NCBI RefSeq assembly: GCF_005145045.1
Contig: NZ_CP039692.1
Location: 1,396,001 to 1,460,000, forward strand
DNA length: 64,000 nt
Reading direction: 5' to 3'
Source of the DNA: Agrobacterium larrymoorei
GTDB taxonomy: Bacteria > Pseudomonadota > Alphaproteobacteria > Rhizobiales > Rhizobiaceae
Shown: positions 28,401 through 36,029 of the stretch, in pieces
How positions within the stretch are numbered: the stretch's first letter is position 1
Layout: each line of letters opens with the position of its first letter
Notes under the pieces: generated by a model
Database searches by the model: none
Seen by the model: only the letters and a program-made list of their open reading frames with translations
Told to the model about the DNA's origin: nothing
Translations under genes and position numbers: made by a program

Positions 28401-30089
28401 CTCGGCGCTCTAAACGCATCTCAGCTCGGCGCTCTCAAGACCGAACAGCTTGCAGTACTGAAAACAGAACAGCTCGCAGGTCTTACGGCCAAGCAGATCG
28501 TCTCGCTCGACACGGGCGCTGTCAGCGGTCTGACTTCGGATCAGGTTGCCAAGCTCTCCACGGCGCAGATCAATGCACTGACCTCCGACCAGCTGGCAGG
28601 CTTCAATGGTGATGCGATCAAGGCTCTGACGTCCGATCAGGCCAAGGTTCTGACATCGGCTCAGGTTTCCACCCTGTCCGCAGAAGAACTGAAGACCTTC
28701 TCCACGGATGAGATTGCAGCGATCAGCACCAAGGCACTTGCAGGTCTCCAGACTTCTGAGATTGCCCTGCTGGAAACCGCTGCTCTGCAGGCCTTCTCCG
28801 GCAGTCAGATCGGCTCTCTGAATACAAGTCAGATCGCCTCGCTCACGACTGAACAGGTCGGCTTGCTCTCAACCGATCAGGTTGCTGCCCTCACATCCAA
28901 GCAGCTCGCTGCTCTGGTGCCTGGAAAGCTCAGCACGCTCACCACTGATCAGGTGAACGTTCTGACCAACCAGCAGTTGACGGCATTGAGCACAGCTCAG
29001 CTCGCCGCCTTCAGCGCCGATGCGGTCAAGGCTTTGGACTCCGATCAGATCGCCGTTCTGAGCTCCGGTCAGGTCGCCACGCTCTCTGCTGACGAACTGA
29101 AGGACTTCACGGCGGATGAGATTGCAGCGATCAACACCAAGGCTCTCGCAGGTCTCCAGACTTCTGAGATCGCCTTGCTGGAAACTGCCTCCCTGCAGGC
29201 CTTCACCAGCACGCAGCTTGGTGCTCTGAACGCATCTCAGCTCGGCGCTCTCAAGACCGAACAGCTTGCAGTACTGAAAACAGAACAGCTTGCAGGTCTT
29301 ACGGCCAAGCAGATCGTCTCTCTCGACACGGGCGCTGTCAGCGGTCTGACTTCGGATCAGGTTGCAAAGCTCTCCACGGTGCAAGTTAACGCATTGACCT
29401 CCGACCAGCTGGCAGGCTTCAATGGTGATGCGATCAAGGGTCTGACGTCCGATCAGGTCAAGGTTCTGACATCGGCTCAGGTTTCCACCCTGTCCGCAGA
29501 AGAACTGAACACCTTCACGACGGATGAGATCGCAGCGATCAGCACTAAGGCTCTTTCGGGTCTCACGACGAGTGCGCTTGCTGACCTCGACGCTACCAAC
29601 CTGAAGTCCTTGAGCACCCAGCAGATCACCGCGCTTAATACCGCCCAAATACAGGGATTGACCGGTGAAAAGGTTGGTGAACTGACGACAGCGCAAATCT
29701 CTGCTCTGACTTCGAAGCAGATTTCGTTGTTGACAACGGAAGCGGTGACCGGTCTGACGACCGATCAGATTGCATCGATGACCACGCTTCTGGGCGCTTT
29801 CTCAACCGATCAGATTGTCGCTATGGACGCCAATCAGATTGAAGCTATCTCGACGGATGGAGCCGCTAGCCTGACGTCTAGCCAGATATCGGCAATGAAT
29901 GCCGAAGATATCTCGAAGTTCACGACCGATGAACTTGGTAAGCTGACGTTGAAGGCGGTTAAGGGCCTGACAACGGACAACGTTGCCAGCTTGACATCGT
30001 CGCAGGCGAGCAGCTTCACTCAGGCACAACTCCAGGCAATGGATCAGGCGCAGGTCGAGGCTATCCAGAAGCAGTACAGCTCCAACTAA
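25437..30089 (+). CDS. Giant octapeptide-repeat protein, function unknown
   Basis: A 1,550-residue protein built almost entirely of 8-residue units with consensus [ST]-x-[Q/E/A]-[V/I/L]-x-x-[L/F/I]-[S/T/N/K], for example TSDQVAAL or STAQLAAF. One seven-residue unit occurs near the C terminus (TLLGAFS). Its central nine blocks each contain exactly 17 octads. The chain has no Arg, His, Cys or Trp, two Tyr, and Pro only in a VPGK element of the B blocks. S/T followed three residues later by Gln/Glu looks like a helix capping box, so a solenoid of short helices is my guess; a beta solenoid is an alternative. There is no Sec signal or membrane segment. ATG 25437 follows GGGGG by 9 bases; a TTG at 25407 is possible. 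Secretion by a type I system is a hypothesis only. Confidence 0.75.
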   Translation: MTSIVANLSIKQISNLSTTTMKSLTSADIAALSNAQIGALSSTQIGALNTDIMSSIGSDKISAISAKAIVGLTVDQLTAIGSAQVVGLTTTQVAAMYASQIGALNDEGLEALSSAQVAVMKSDQVATLSADELKKFTTDEIAAINTKALAGLQTSEIASLETSVLQAFSSTQLGAFNSLQLGALKTEQLAVLKTEQLAGLSAKQIVSLDSGAVSGLTSDQVSKLSAVQVAALTSNQIDSISDDAIAGFTSDQAKVLTSAQVAKLSADDLKKFAADEIAAINTKALAGLQSDVLGALETASLQAFSSAQLGAMTSSQLGALKTEQLAVLKTEQLAGLTAKQIVSLDTGAVSGLTSDQVAKLSTTQVAALTSDQLANFSGDAITALTSDQAKVLTSAQVSTLSAEELKTFSTDEIAAISTKALAGLQTSEIALLETAALQAFSGAQIGSLNTNQIASLTTEQVGLLATGQVAALTSKQLAALVPGKLSTLTTDQVNVLTNQQLTALSTAQLAAFSADAVKALDSDQIAVLSSGQVATLSADELKDFTADEIAAINTKALAGLQTSEIALLETASLQAFTSTQLGALNASQLGALKTEQLAVLKTEQLAGLSAKQIVSLDTGAVSGLTSDQVAKLSTTQVAALTADQINSISDDAVAGFTSDQAKALTSVQVAKLSADDLKKFATDEIAAISTKALAGLQSDVLGALETASLQAFSSAQLGAMTSSQLGALKTEQLAVLKTEQLAGLTAKQIVSLDTGAVSGLTSDQVAKLSTTQVAALTSDQLANFSGDAITALTSDQAKVLTSAQVSTLSAEELKTFSTDEIAAISTKALAGLQTSEIALLETAALQAFSGAQIGSLNTNQIASLTTEQVGLLATGQVAALTSKQLAALVPGKLSTLTTDQVNVLTNQQLTALSTAQLAAFSADAVKALDSDQIAVLSSGQVATLSADELKDFTADEIAAINTKALAGLQTSEIALLETAALQAFTSTQLGALNASQLGALKTEQLAVLKTEQLAGLTAKQIVSLDTGAVSGLTSDQVAKLSTAQINALTSDQLAGFNGDAIKALTSDQAKVLTSAQVSTLSAEELKTFSTDEIAAISTKALAGLQTSEIALLETAALQAFSGSQIGSLNTSQIASLTTEQVGLLSTDQVAALTSKQLAALVPGKLSTLTTDQVNVLTNQQLTALSTAQLAAFSADAVKALDSDQIAVLSSGQVATLSADELKDFTADEIAAINTKALAGLQTSEIALLETASLQAFTSTQLGALNASQLGALKTEQLAVLKTEQLAGLTAKQIVSLDTGAVSGLTSDQVAKLSTVQVNALTSDQLAGFNGDAIKGLTSDQVKVLTSAQVSTLSAEELNTFTTDEIAAISTKALSGLTTSALADLDATNLKSLSTQQITALNTAQIQGLTGEKVGELTTAQISALTSKQISLLTTEAVTGLTTDQIASMTTLLGAFSTDQIVAMDANQIEAISTDGAASLTSSQISAMNAEDISKFTTDELGKLTLKAVKGLTTDNVASLTSSQASSFTQAQLQAMDQAQVEAIQKQYSSN
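25992..29663 (+). repeat. Nine 408-bp (17-octad) blocks in the order A1-A2-B-A1-A2-B-A2-B-A2'
   Basis: Blocks begin at 25992, 26400, 26808, 27216, 27624, 28032, 28440, 28848 and 29256. A blocks open with TEQLAVLK-TEQLAGL; B blocks open with TEQVGLL and contain VPGKLSTL. A1 carries SDVLGALE, while A2 carries TSEIALLE and ends QIASLT. Degenerate relatives flank the array: 25584-25991 keeps the last seven octads of the pattern, and 29664 onward is more diverged. The spacing is exact, so every exchange has preserved the 17-octad register. Confidence 0.92.
26279..27130 (+). repeat. 852-bp perfect direct repeat, first copy (second at 27503-28354)
   Basis: Line-by-line comparison shows 26279-27130 and 27503-28354 are identical, offset 1,224 bp (three 408-bp blocks). 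A further 401-bp exact match joins 26850-27250 and 28890-29290, offset 2,040 bp (five blocks). Identity includes third codon positions, which indicates recent duplication or gene conversion rather than selection on the protein alone. Confidence 0.95.
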
Positions 30090-30114
30090 TAGCTGTAAAA
30101 TTTACTGAAGCAGT

Positions 30115-30150
30115 ACGGCGCCGGAGTAATCCGGCGCCGTTTTTTGTTTT
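30115..30150 (+). terminator. Rho-independent terminator after the octapeptide-repeat gene
   Basis: A perfect 11-bp stem (30115-30125 with 30130-30140, loop GTAA) is followed by TTTTTTGTTTT. It lies 26 bases past the stop and is one of the strongest terminators in the window. Confidence 0.93.
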
Positions 30151-30178
30151 CTGTACTTGCAGGAAACTGAAAAAGAGC

Positions 30179-31375
30179 TCACCGATGGCTCGGCAGCTTC
30201 GGCAGCAGTACCGTCAACAAACCTAGCAACGGCATGTAGGAGCAGAGGCGGTAGACGAATTCTATGCCTTCGCGATCTGCGAATATGCCGAGGACTGCGG
30301 CGCCTATGCCTCCGAAGCCGAATGCGAAGCCGAAGAACATGCCGGCTATGAGGCCGACGCGGCCGGGGACGAGTTCCTGGGCGAAGACCACGATGGCTGA
30401 AAAGGCGGAGGAGAAGATGAAGCCGATCACGACAACGAGTACGGCGGTCCAGAAAAGGTTTGCGTAAGGCAGCATCAGCGCAAAGGGAATGACGCCGAGG
30501 ATCGAGAACCAGATCACCACGCGCGAGCCGAAACGGTCGCCGATCGGCCCGCCGAAAAAGACCCCTGCGGCAGATGCGCCGAGGAAGAGGAAGAGCAGGA
30601 TCTGGGCGTTCTGCACCGAAACACCGAATTTCTCGATGGTAAAGAAGGTGAAGTAGCTGGAAAGGCTCGCCAGATAGGCGTTTTTCGTGGCGGTCAGAAT
30701 GAGCAGCACGACGAGCGTGGTCATGACCTTGTTGCGGGCGAGTGGAAGCGCGCGGCTGACGACCTTTTTGCCCGCGGCGCTGCGACGATGACGGCTGTAC
30801 CAGACGCTGACCCAGGAGAGGACCAGGAACCCGGCGAGCGCGATCAATGAAAACCAGCTGAGGCTTTCCTGTCCCCGTGGAATAACGATAAAGGCGGCCA
30901 GAAGAGGCCCGATGGCCGTGCCGGTGTTACCGCCGACCTGGAAGAAGGACTGCGCAAGGCCGTGACGTCCGCCAGAGGCGATGCGGGCAACGCGCGATGC
31001 CTCAGGATGGAAAATAGCGGAACCAACGCCGATCAGGCAGGCGCCGATAACGAGAACGGGGAAACTATGCGCAAAGGCCAGCGTAATGAGGCCGACGCAG
31101 GTGGAAAGCATGGCCACGGGCAGCGAAAATGGCATAGGCCATTTGTCGGTCGCGATGCCGACGGCGGGCTGTAGCAGGGACGCCGTTACCTGAAAAGCAA
31201 AGGTGAGAAGGCCGATCTGCATGAAATCGAGCGCGTAATTTGCTTTCAGCAGCGGGTATAGCGACGTCAGCAGCGATTGCATGATGTCGTTGAGCATGTG
31301 GCAGAAGCTGGCCGCAGCTATGATTGAAAAGGTTGTGGCTTCAGCATTGAAGCCGGGGTTGGTCACTCTGGCCAT
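30179..31375 (-). CDS. MFS efflux protein, fosmidomycin-resistance (Fsr) type
   Basis: A 398-residue transporter with about 12 segments. CHMLNDIMQSLLTSLYPLLK near residue 28, QPAVGIATDKWPMPFSLPV near 68 and GSAIFHPEASRVARIASGGRHGLAQSFFQVGGN near 117 are characteristic of the Fsr branch. ATG 31375 is chosen because TTAGGAGA precedes it; a longer frame to 31414 lacks a ribosome site. Relatives export fosmidomycin and other small compounds, but the natural substrate is unknown. It is divergent from the antiporter gene. Confidence 0.85.
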   Translation of the reverse strand: MARVTNPGFNAEATTFSIIAAASFCHMLNDIMQSLLTSLYPLLKANYALDFMQIGLLTFAFQVTASLLQPAVGIATDKWPMPFSLPVAMLSTCVGLITLAFAHSFPVLVIGACLIGVGSAIFHPEASRVARIASGGRHGLAQSFFQVGGNTGTAIGPLLAAFIVIPRGQESLSWFSLIALAGFLVLSWVSVWYSRHRRSAAGKKVVSRALPLARNKVMTTLVVLLILTATKNAYLASLSSYFTFFTIEKFGVSVQNAQILLFLFLGASAAGVFFGGPIGDRFGSRVVIWFSILGVIPFALMLPYANLFWTAVLVVVIGFIFSSAFSAIVVFAQELVPGRVGLIAGMFFGFAFGFGGIGAAVLGIFADREGIEFVYRLCSYMPLLGLLTVLLPKLPSHR

Positions 31376-31610
31376 GTGGGAATCTCCTAAACGCGCATCC
31401 GCGCGGATACCCACGTTTTGAGAGCCCTATGCTTCTCCTTCAAGCCCAAAAAACATGCTTTCGTGCATTTTAGAGAAATAAAATCTTAACCTTTCGATGG
31501 ATCGCTTTGCGACGCAATTGTTTGTTGGCCATTTGAAAGGCTTGCGCTGTCCTCATCCTGCCGCTATCGCCAAATTATATTTAAGCTGATTTCGAATTTT
31601 CGGAGTGAAA

Positions 31611-33251
31611 ATGGAAAGCATCGCGGTCATTCTTTCCATGCTTCTGGCTGTGGTTTTCAGTGGATGGCTGGCACGGCTTTCGCCAGTTGCCGTGCCTTTG
31701 CCCTTGGTGCAGATCGCGCTTGGATCGGCAATTGCCTTCTTCTCCGGTTCTGCCGCAGAGCTTGATCCGCACGTTTTCTTTCTGCTCTTTCTGCCGCCGC
31801 TGTTGTTTCTGGATGGATGGCGCATTCCGAAAGAGGGACTGTTTCGCGACATAGGGATCATTCTCGAGCTTGCCCTTGGGCTCGTCGTTTTCACGGTTTT
31901 AGGGCTGGGTTTCCTCATTCACTGGATGATTCCGTCCGTCCCGTTGCCTGTCGCCTTCGCGCTGGCGGCAATCGTTTCACCGACGGATCCCGTCGCGGTT
32001 TCGGCAATCTCCGCCCGAGTGCCAGTGCCGAAGCGGCTGATGCATATTCTGGAAGGGGAAGCCTTGCTGAACGATGCATCCGGCCTCGTTTGCATGCGCT
32101 TTGCCGTGGCGGCGGTCTTGAGCGCGTCCTTTTCTCCGGCCTCGGCAGTCGTGTCTTTTATCTGGGTCGCGGCCAGTGGCATCGGCATGGGCGTCGGGGT
32201 GACGCTTCTGGTGACGCGCATAAAGGAGAGGGTGACGCTCAAGGTAGGCGAAGAGCCGGGAATCGAAATTCTTGTCAGCCTCCTGATCCCGTTCGGCGTC
32301 TATCTGCTGGCCGAAGCCGTGGAAGGGTCCGGCATTCTGGCCGCTGTCGCGGCTGGCGTCACCATGAGTTATGCCGAGCATCGGGGCAGGGCAATGGCCG
32401 CAACGCGGGTGAAGCGCGCCGCTGTTTGGGATACGGTGCAATTTACCCTGAATGGCGTCATTTTCGTTCTTCTTGGCGAACAATTGCCAGCGATTATTGC
32501 TGGGGCTGCCCGGGTCGTCAGCGAGGCGGGGCACAGCAGCCCGATATGGCTGGGTGTTTATGTGCTTGTTTTAACTGCCACTCTCGCTGTTCTGCGGTTG
32601 GTGTGGGTGTCTATTTCCCTGCGCTTCACCAGCTTCCGCGCTAATCGGCAGGGCCGCGAATTCGTCAGACCCGGCTGGAGGCTGATCGTCGCCACATCGC
32701 TGGCTGGTGTTCGCGGAGCGATTACCCTTGCTGGTATTCTGACCCTGCCGCTGGCGCTTGATAATGGCGCGCCGTTCCCGGCAAGAGATTTGGCTATTTT
32801 CCTGGCGGCGGGCGTCATCGTCACATCCCTGCTTGCTGCCAGCATAGGCCTGCCCGCGCTGTTGAGAAATCTGGAACTGCCGCCCGAAGCGGATATTCAG
32901 ATAAAAGAGGACAAGGCACGGATTGCCGGTGCGGAGGCGGCGATACGGGAAATCGAGCGTCTTCAACGCAGCCTGAGTGAGAAGGGCTATGACGATGAAA
33001 TCTATAGCGATATTGGCAACAGAATAGCTGCCTTTTACAAGGAGCGTATCCGCAATCGCACCGAGATATTGGATGACGTTCCGCAGGCAAAGGACGTTGC
33101 GAAGTTCGAAAACATGGTTCGGCTTGCCGCGATAAAGGCAGAGCGAAACGAAATTTTCGAGCTTCGGCGCAAGCGGGAAATTCCCGACGATCTTGCGCGA
33201 AAGCTGGTGCGGGAAATCGATTTGATCGAGACGCGGTTTACCGGACCTTGA
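31611..33251 (+). CDS. CPA1-family Na+/H+ antiporter
   Basis: The 546-residue protein has about 12 membrane segments and then a hydrophilic tail from about residue 425 (rich in charged residues, probably coiled). Family motifs are LFLPPLLFLDGW, AAIVSPTDPVAVSAI near residue 120 and EGEALLNDASGL near 148, which holds the ion-binding Asn-Asp pair. It should exchange cytoplasmic Na+ (or K+) for protons. CGGAG precedes; ATG 31611 is preferred to the GTG at 31605. A terminator follows directly. Confidence 0.9.
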   Translation: MESIAVILSMLLAVVFSGWLARLSPVAVPLPLVQIALGSAIAFFSGSAAELDPHVFFLLFLPPLLFLDGWRIPKEGLFRDIGIILELALGLVVFTVLGLGFLIHWMIPSVPLPVAFALAAIVSPTDPVAVSAISARVPVPKRLMHILEGEALLNDASGLVCMRFAVAAVLSASFSPASAVVSFIWVAASGIGMGVGVTLLVTRIKERVTLKVGEEPGIEILVSLLIPFGVYLLAEAVEGSGILAAVAAGVTMSYAEHRGRAMAATRVKRAAVWDTVQFTLNGVIFVLLGEQLPAIIAGAARVVSEAGHSSPIWLGVYVLVLTATLAVLRLVWVSISLRFTSFRANRQGREFVRPGWRLIVATSLAGVRGAITLAGILTLPLALDNGAPFPARDLAIFLAAGVIVTSLLAASIGLPALLRNLELPPEADIQIKEDKARIAGAEAAIREIERLQRSLSEKGYDDEIYSDIGNRIAAFYKERIRNRTEILDDVPQAKDVAKFENMVRLAAIKAERNEIFELRRKREIPDDLARKLVREIDLIETRFTGP

Positions 33252-33282
33252 ACCGGTCGGGATGCCCCGACCGGTCTGTTTT
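33252..33282. terminator. Terminator between antiporter gene and treY
   Basis: A 10-bp perfect stem (33252-33261 with 33266-33275, loop ATGC) begins at the antiporter stop and is followed by CTGTTTTG. It lies between converging genes and probably acts on the plus strand. Confidence 0.75.
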
Positions 33283-33292
33283 GCAGGCTTGA

Positions 33293-35815
33293 TCAGGCAC
33301 TTTTCGCGTGCAGGATCAGGAACGATTGGTCTGCTAACGTGTCGCCAGTTATTTCGTGTCCGACCTTGATCTGCTCGTCGGTGAGGACATTGCGATAGTT
33401 TCGGTTCGCGAGCGAGGAGGGAAGGGGCAAAACCGCCTCCGCAAGCTTCGGGGGAAGGGCGAAGTCGGCTTTGCCTTCGAGTGTAAACCTCGGAAGAATC
33501 ACCAATACCGCTTCGTCATCATGGATACGGGCGAAAGCAATCGTGTTGTCCTGCGCGGCCTCTAAAGGCACGTATTCACCCTGCTGGAACAACTTCGCTG
33601 ACTGCTGCCGAAGCTTGAGCAACAGCACTATGATCTGTTGTTTCAGCGAGCCATTATGCCAGGAGGAGATATCTGCGATGTTTGGTTTGTCCGATGTGCT
33701 GAGCCACGTCGCCAGCATCTCGAAATCCGGCTCGCGGCGATTGTCCGGGTCCACAAGGCTGAAATCCAGAGCATCGCTGCCTTGGTAGATATCTGGCACG
33801 CCGGGGGCGAGAAGCTTTATGATTGTCTGGGTGATGCTGTTGGCAAGGCCTGCATCGATGAAGGGCCGAAGCGTCTTCAGGAAGTCTTCAAGAAATGCAG
33901 AGTTTTGCGGTGAAAAGAGGTGCTCGGCATAGTCCTTGACCGCTTGCTCATACTGCTCGTTCGAGTCTCCCCAGTTTGTCCGGAGCTTCGCTTCGCGCAG
34001 CGCCTTCTCGACATAGGCGAGGAAGCGATCCTTATATTCGCGGAGCGCTTGCTGATCGTTGACATCGAAATCCGGAAGCAGCAGCCCGGCGAGTGCCTGA
34101 TAAAGCATCCATTCGATTTCCGGCTCCGGCGCTGCTCCGTCCTCAAGTTCGCAGACGACTTTGGCATTCATCTGCCGCCAGCGCTCCACTGCATCTACCC
34201 AAGCCTCAGGTGCCTCCGACAGGGTGTAGAGCCGGGCGCGGGCATCTTCACCGCGCTTGGTGTCGTGGGTGGAAGTGCCGGAAATGGCCATTGGCTGCAG
34301 CTTTGCGCGAAGTTGCATATCCTCGTGAAAGCGATCCAGTGAGAAACGCGGCGGTACCGGCTCGGCTCCGACTTCGTTGAGACCAAGCAGCATGTTTTGC
34401 CGATAGAACAGTGTGTCCTCTATGGATTTCGCCATCATCGGGCCGGTGAGTTGCTGGAATTTGGTGCGGAGAATGGCCGCTAAGTCGAGCGCTTCGGACG
34501 GAACTTCGCAGTTGAGAATACGGGTCAAAAACGCCAGCGCCTCTTGCGAAGGCACATGATTGCCGCTCTTTATGGTCTTCAAAACACTGTCGAGCAGTTT
34601 CTTGTCGTCGTTCCGCAAACCCTGCGCGGTGCCATAGGTGCGATAAACGGGGAAGGCGATGAGCATTTCGCGCAAGGCGTCTTTTAGATCGGCTTCAGAA
34701 AGCTCGTTTCCGCATTCAGCGCCAATCGTGCTGGCAAGTTTCAGAAGCGTGGAAACTTCCCCTTTAAAGTTTTTGTTGACCATCAGAAGCTTCGCATCGC
34801 GCAACTGCTGCTTCACATCGAGCTCTTTGCCGCTGAGCTTTTCATAGGCCGAGCGCAAGGTGTCCAGTTTATTATCATCCACCAGCGCGTGGCTCAGCGA
34901 TGCGATGAATTCGTAACCTGTCGTGCCTGAAACCGGCCAGTCTGCCGGAAGCTGCTCGCCCTCGCCGAGGATTTTTTCGACCGTGATGTAGCAATCGGGA
35001 CCAGCTTCCCGTCTCAGGCGGTCGACATAGCCTTTGGGGTCTGCCAGGCCATCGATATGGTCGATGCGCAGACCCTGAACCGAGCCGTTTCGCACTAGTT
35101 CTAGGATAAGCCTGTGGCTGTCGCGAAAAACGGCCTCGTCTTCCGCCCGCACACCTGCCAGCCCGGATACCTCGAAGAAACGGCGATAGGAGAGATTGCT
35201 CGCCGCCTCCCGCCATGATGTCAGGTGATAGGATTGCTGGTCGTGCAGCTGCTGAATTACCGTGGGGTCTTTGGTCTTGAGGATTTCCGCTTCGCGACCC
35301 TCATAGGTCTCCGGATTCAGCGGATAGAAGCTTTCGAAATAGGCAAAGGCTGGCTTTCCGGTTTTTGGGTCGGGCGCGATGCTGATGTCGCCATCTGCAA
35401 CAACCTTTTCGAAACTATCGCCCAGAAAGGGCAGGGTCAGTTTTCTTGACCAGTCGATATCGAAATGGCGCGCGTAGCGGCTTTTCTCGCCATCCTCCAC
35501 CACATCCCGCCACCATGGCGTTTCCAGAGAAGCGGCCATATGGTTTGGCACGATATCGAGGATGAGTCCCAGACCAGCTTTCTTCAGAGCCGCAACCAGC
35601 CCATCGAAGCCTTCGCGACCGCCAATCGCCGGGTCGATCTCATTCGCATCGGTCACATCATAGCCGTGGGTGGAGCCGCTGGTCGCAGTAAATATCGGCG
35701 ACGCATAGAAATGGCTGATGCCGAGCGCTTTCAGATAAGGCACGAGCTTGGCCGCGCGGTCGAACGTCATGCCATTGCGGAATTGAATGCGGTAGGTGGC
35801 TGTCGGAAATGTCAT
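33293..35815 (-). CDS. treY: Malto-oligosyltrehalose synthase
   Basis: The 840-residue GH13 enzyme turns the reducing-end alpha-1,4 bond of maltodextrins into an alpha-1,1 trehalose bond. It begins TATYRIQFRNGMTFDRAA and contains HFYASPIFTATSGSTHGYDVTD, LDIVPNHMA, GLRIDHIDGLADP and a C-terminal PDIYQGSDALDFSLVDPDNRR, all diagnostic of TreY. Homology starts at ATG 35815; the frame extends to 35827 without a better site. It is divergent from treZ, with which it makes trehalose from glycogen-type glucans for osmotic and stress protection. Confidence 0.95.
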   Translation of the reverse strand: MTFPTATYRIQFRNGMTFDRAAKLVPYLKALGISHFYASPIFTATSGSTHGYDVTDANEIDPAIGGREGFDGLVAALKKAGLGLILDIVPNHMAASLETPWWRDVVEDGEKSRYARHFDIDWSRKLTLPFLGDSFEKVVADGDISIAPDPKTGKPAFAYFESFYPLNPETYEGREAEILKTKDPTVIQQLHDQQSYHLTSWREAASNLSYRRFFEVSGLAGVRAEDEAVFRDSHRLILELVRNGSVQGLRIDHIDGLADPKGYVDRLRREAGPDCYITVEKILGEGEQLPADWPVSGTTGYEFIASLSHALVDDNKLDTLRSAYEKLSGKELDVKQQLRDAKLLMVNKNFKGEVSTLLKLASTIGAECGNELSEADLKDALREMLIAFPVYRTYGTAQGLRNDDKKLLDSVLKTIKSGNHVPSQEALAFLTRILNCEVPSEALDLAAILRTKFQQLTGPMMAKSIEDTLFYRQNMLLGLNEVGAEPVPPRFSLDRFHEDMQLRAKLQPMAISGTSTHDTKRGEDARARLYTLSEAPEAWVDAVERWRQMNAKVVCELEDGAAPEPEIEWMLYQALAGLLLPDFDVNDQQALREYKDRFLAYVEKALREAKLRTNWGDSNEQYEQAVKDYAEHLFSPQNSAFLEDFLKTLRPFIDAGLANSITQTIIKLLAPGVPDIYQGSDALDFSLVDPDNRREPDFEMLATWLSTSDKPNIADISSWHNGSLKQQIIVLLLKLRQQSAKLFQQGEYVPLEAAQDNTIAFARIHDDEAVLVILPRFTLEGKADFALPPKLAEAVLPLPSSLANRNYRNVLTDEQIKVGHEITGDTLADQSFLILHAKSA

Positions 35816-36029
35816 GCGGCATCCCATGCGCTATGATGAGGAACGGAACTTTCAGGGCCTGTTGAACGCCATTGAAAGCGATGCGCAAACTGCCTGACGC
35901 TTCATGAGTTCCACCCTTCCAGATGCTTTCCGACAAAGTTCGAAAGAGCGTGAAATCCGGCTTTCTCCGGTGAACCTTTTCATCCTCACGCGGTTTGCTG
36001 CGGTGCACTCATTCAGATAAGGGCTTGCC

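Noticed and set aside
25437..30089. Regular repeats considered as a CRISPR array or non-coding satellite
   Set aside because: There are no unique spacers, the period is 24 bp/408 bp, and one reading frame stays open for 4.65 kb with consistent octad chemistry, so it is coding.
35816..36029. GGAAC elements (35840-35849) considered as EcfG-type stress promoters for treY/treZ
   Set aside because: No CGTT box at the required 16-17 base spacing was found on either strand.
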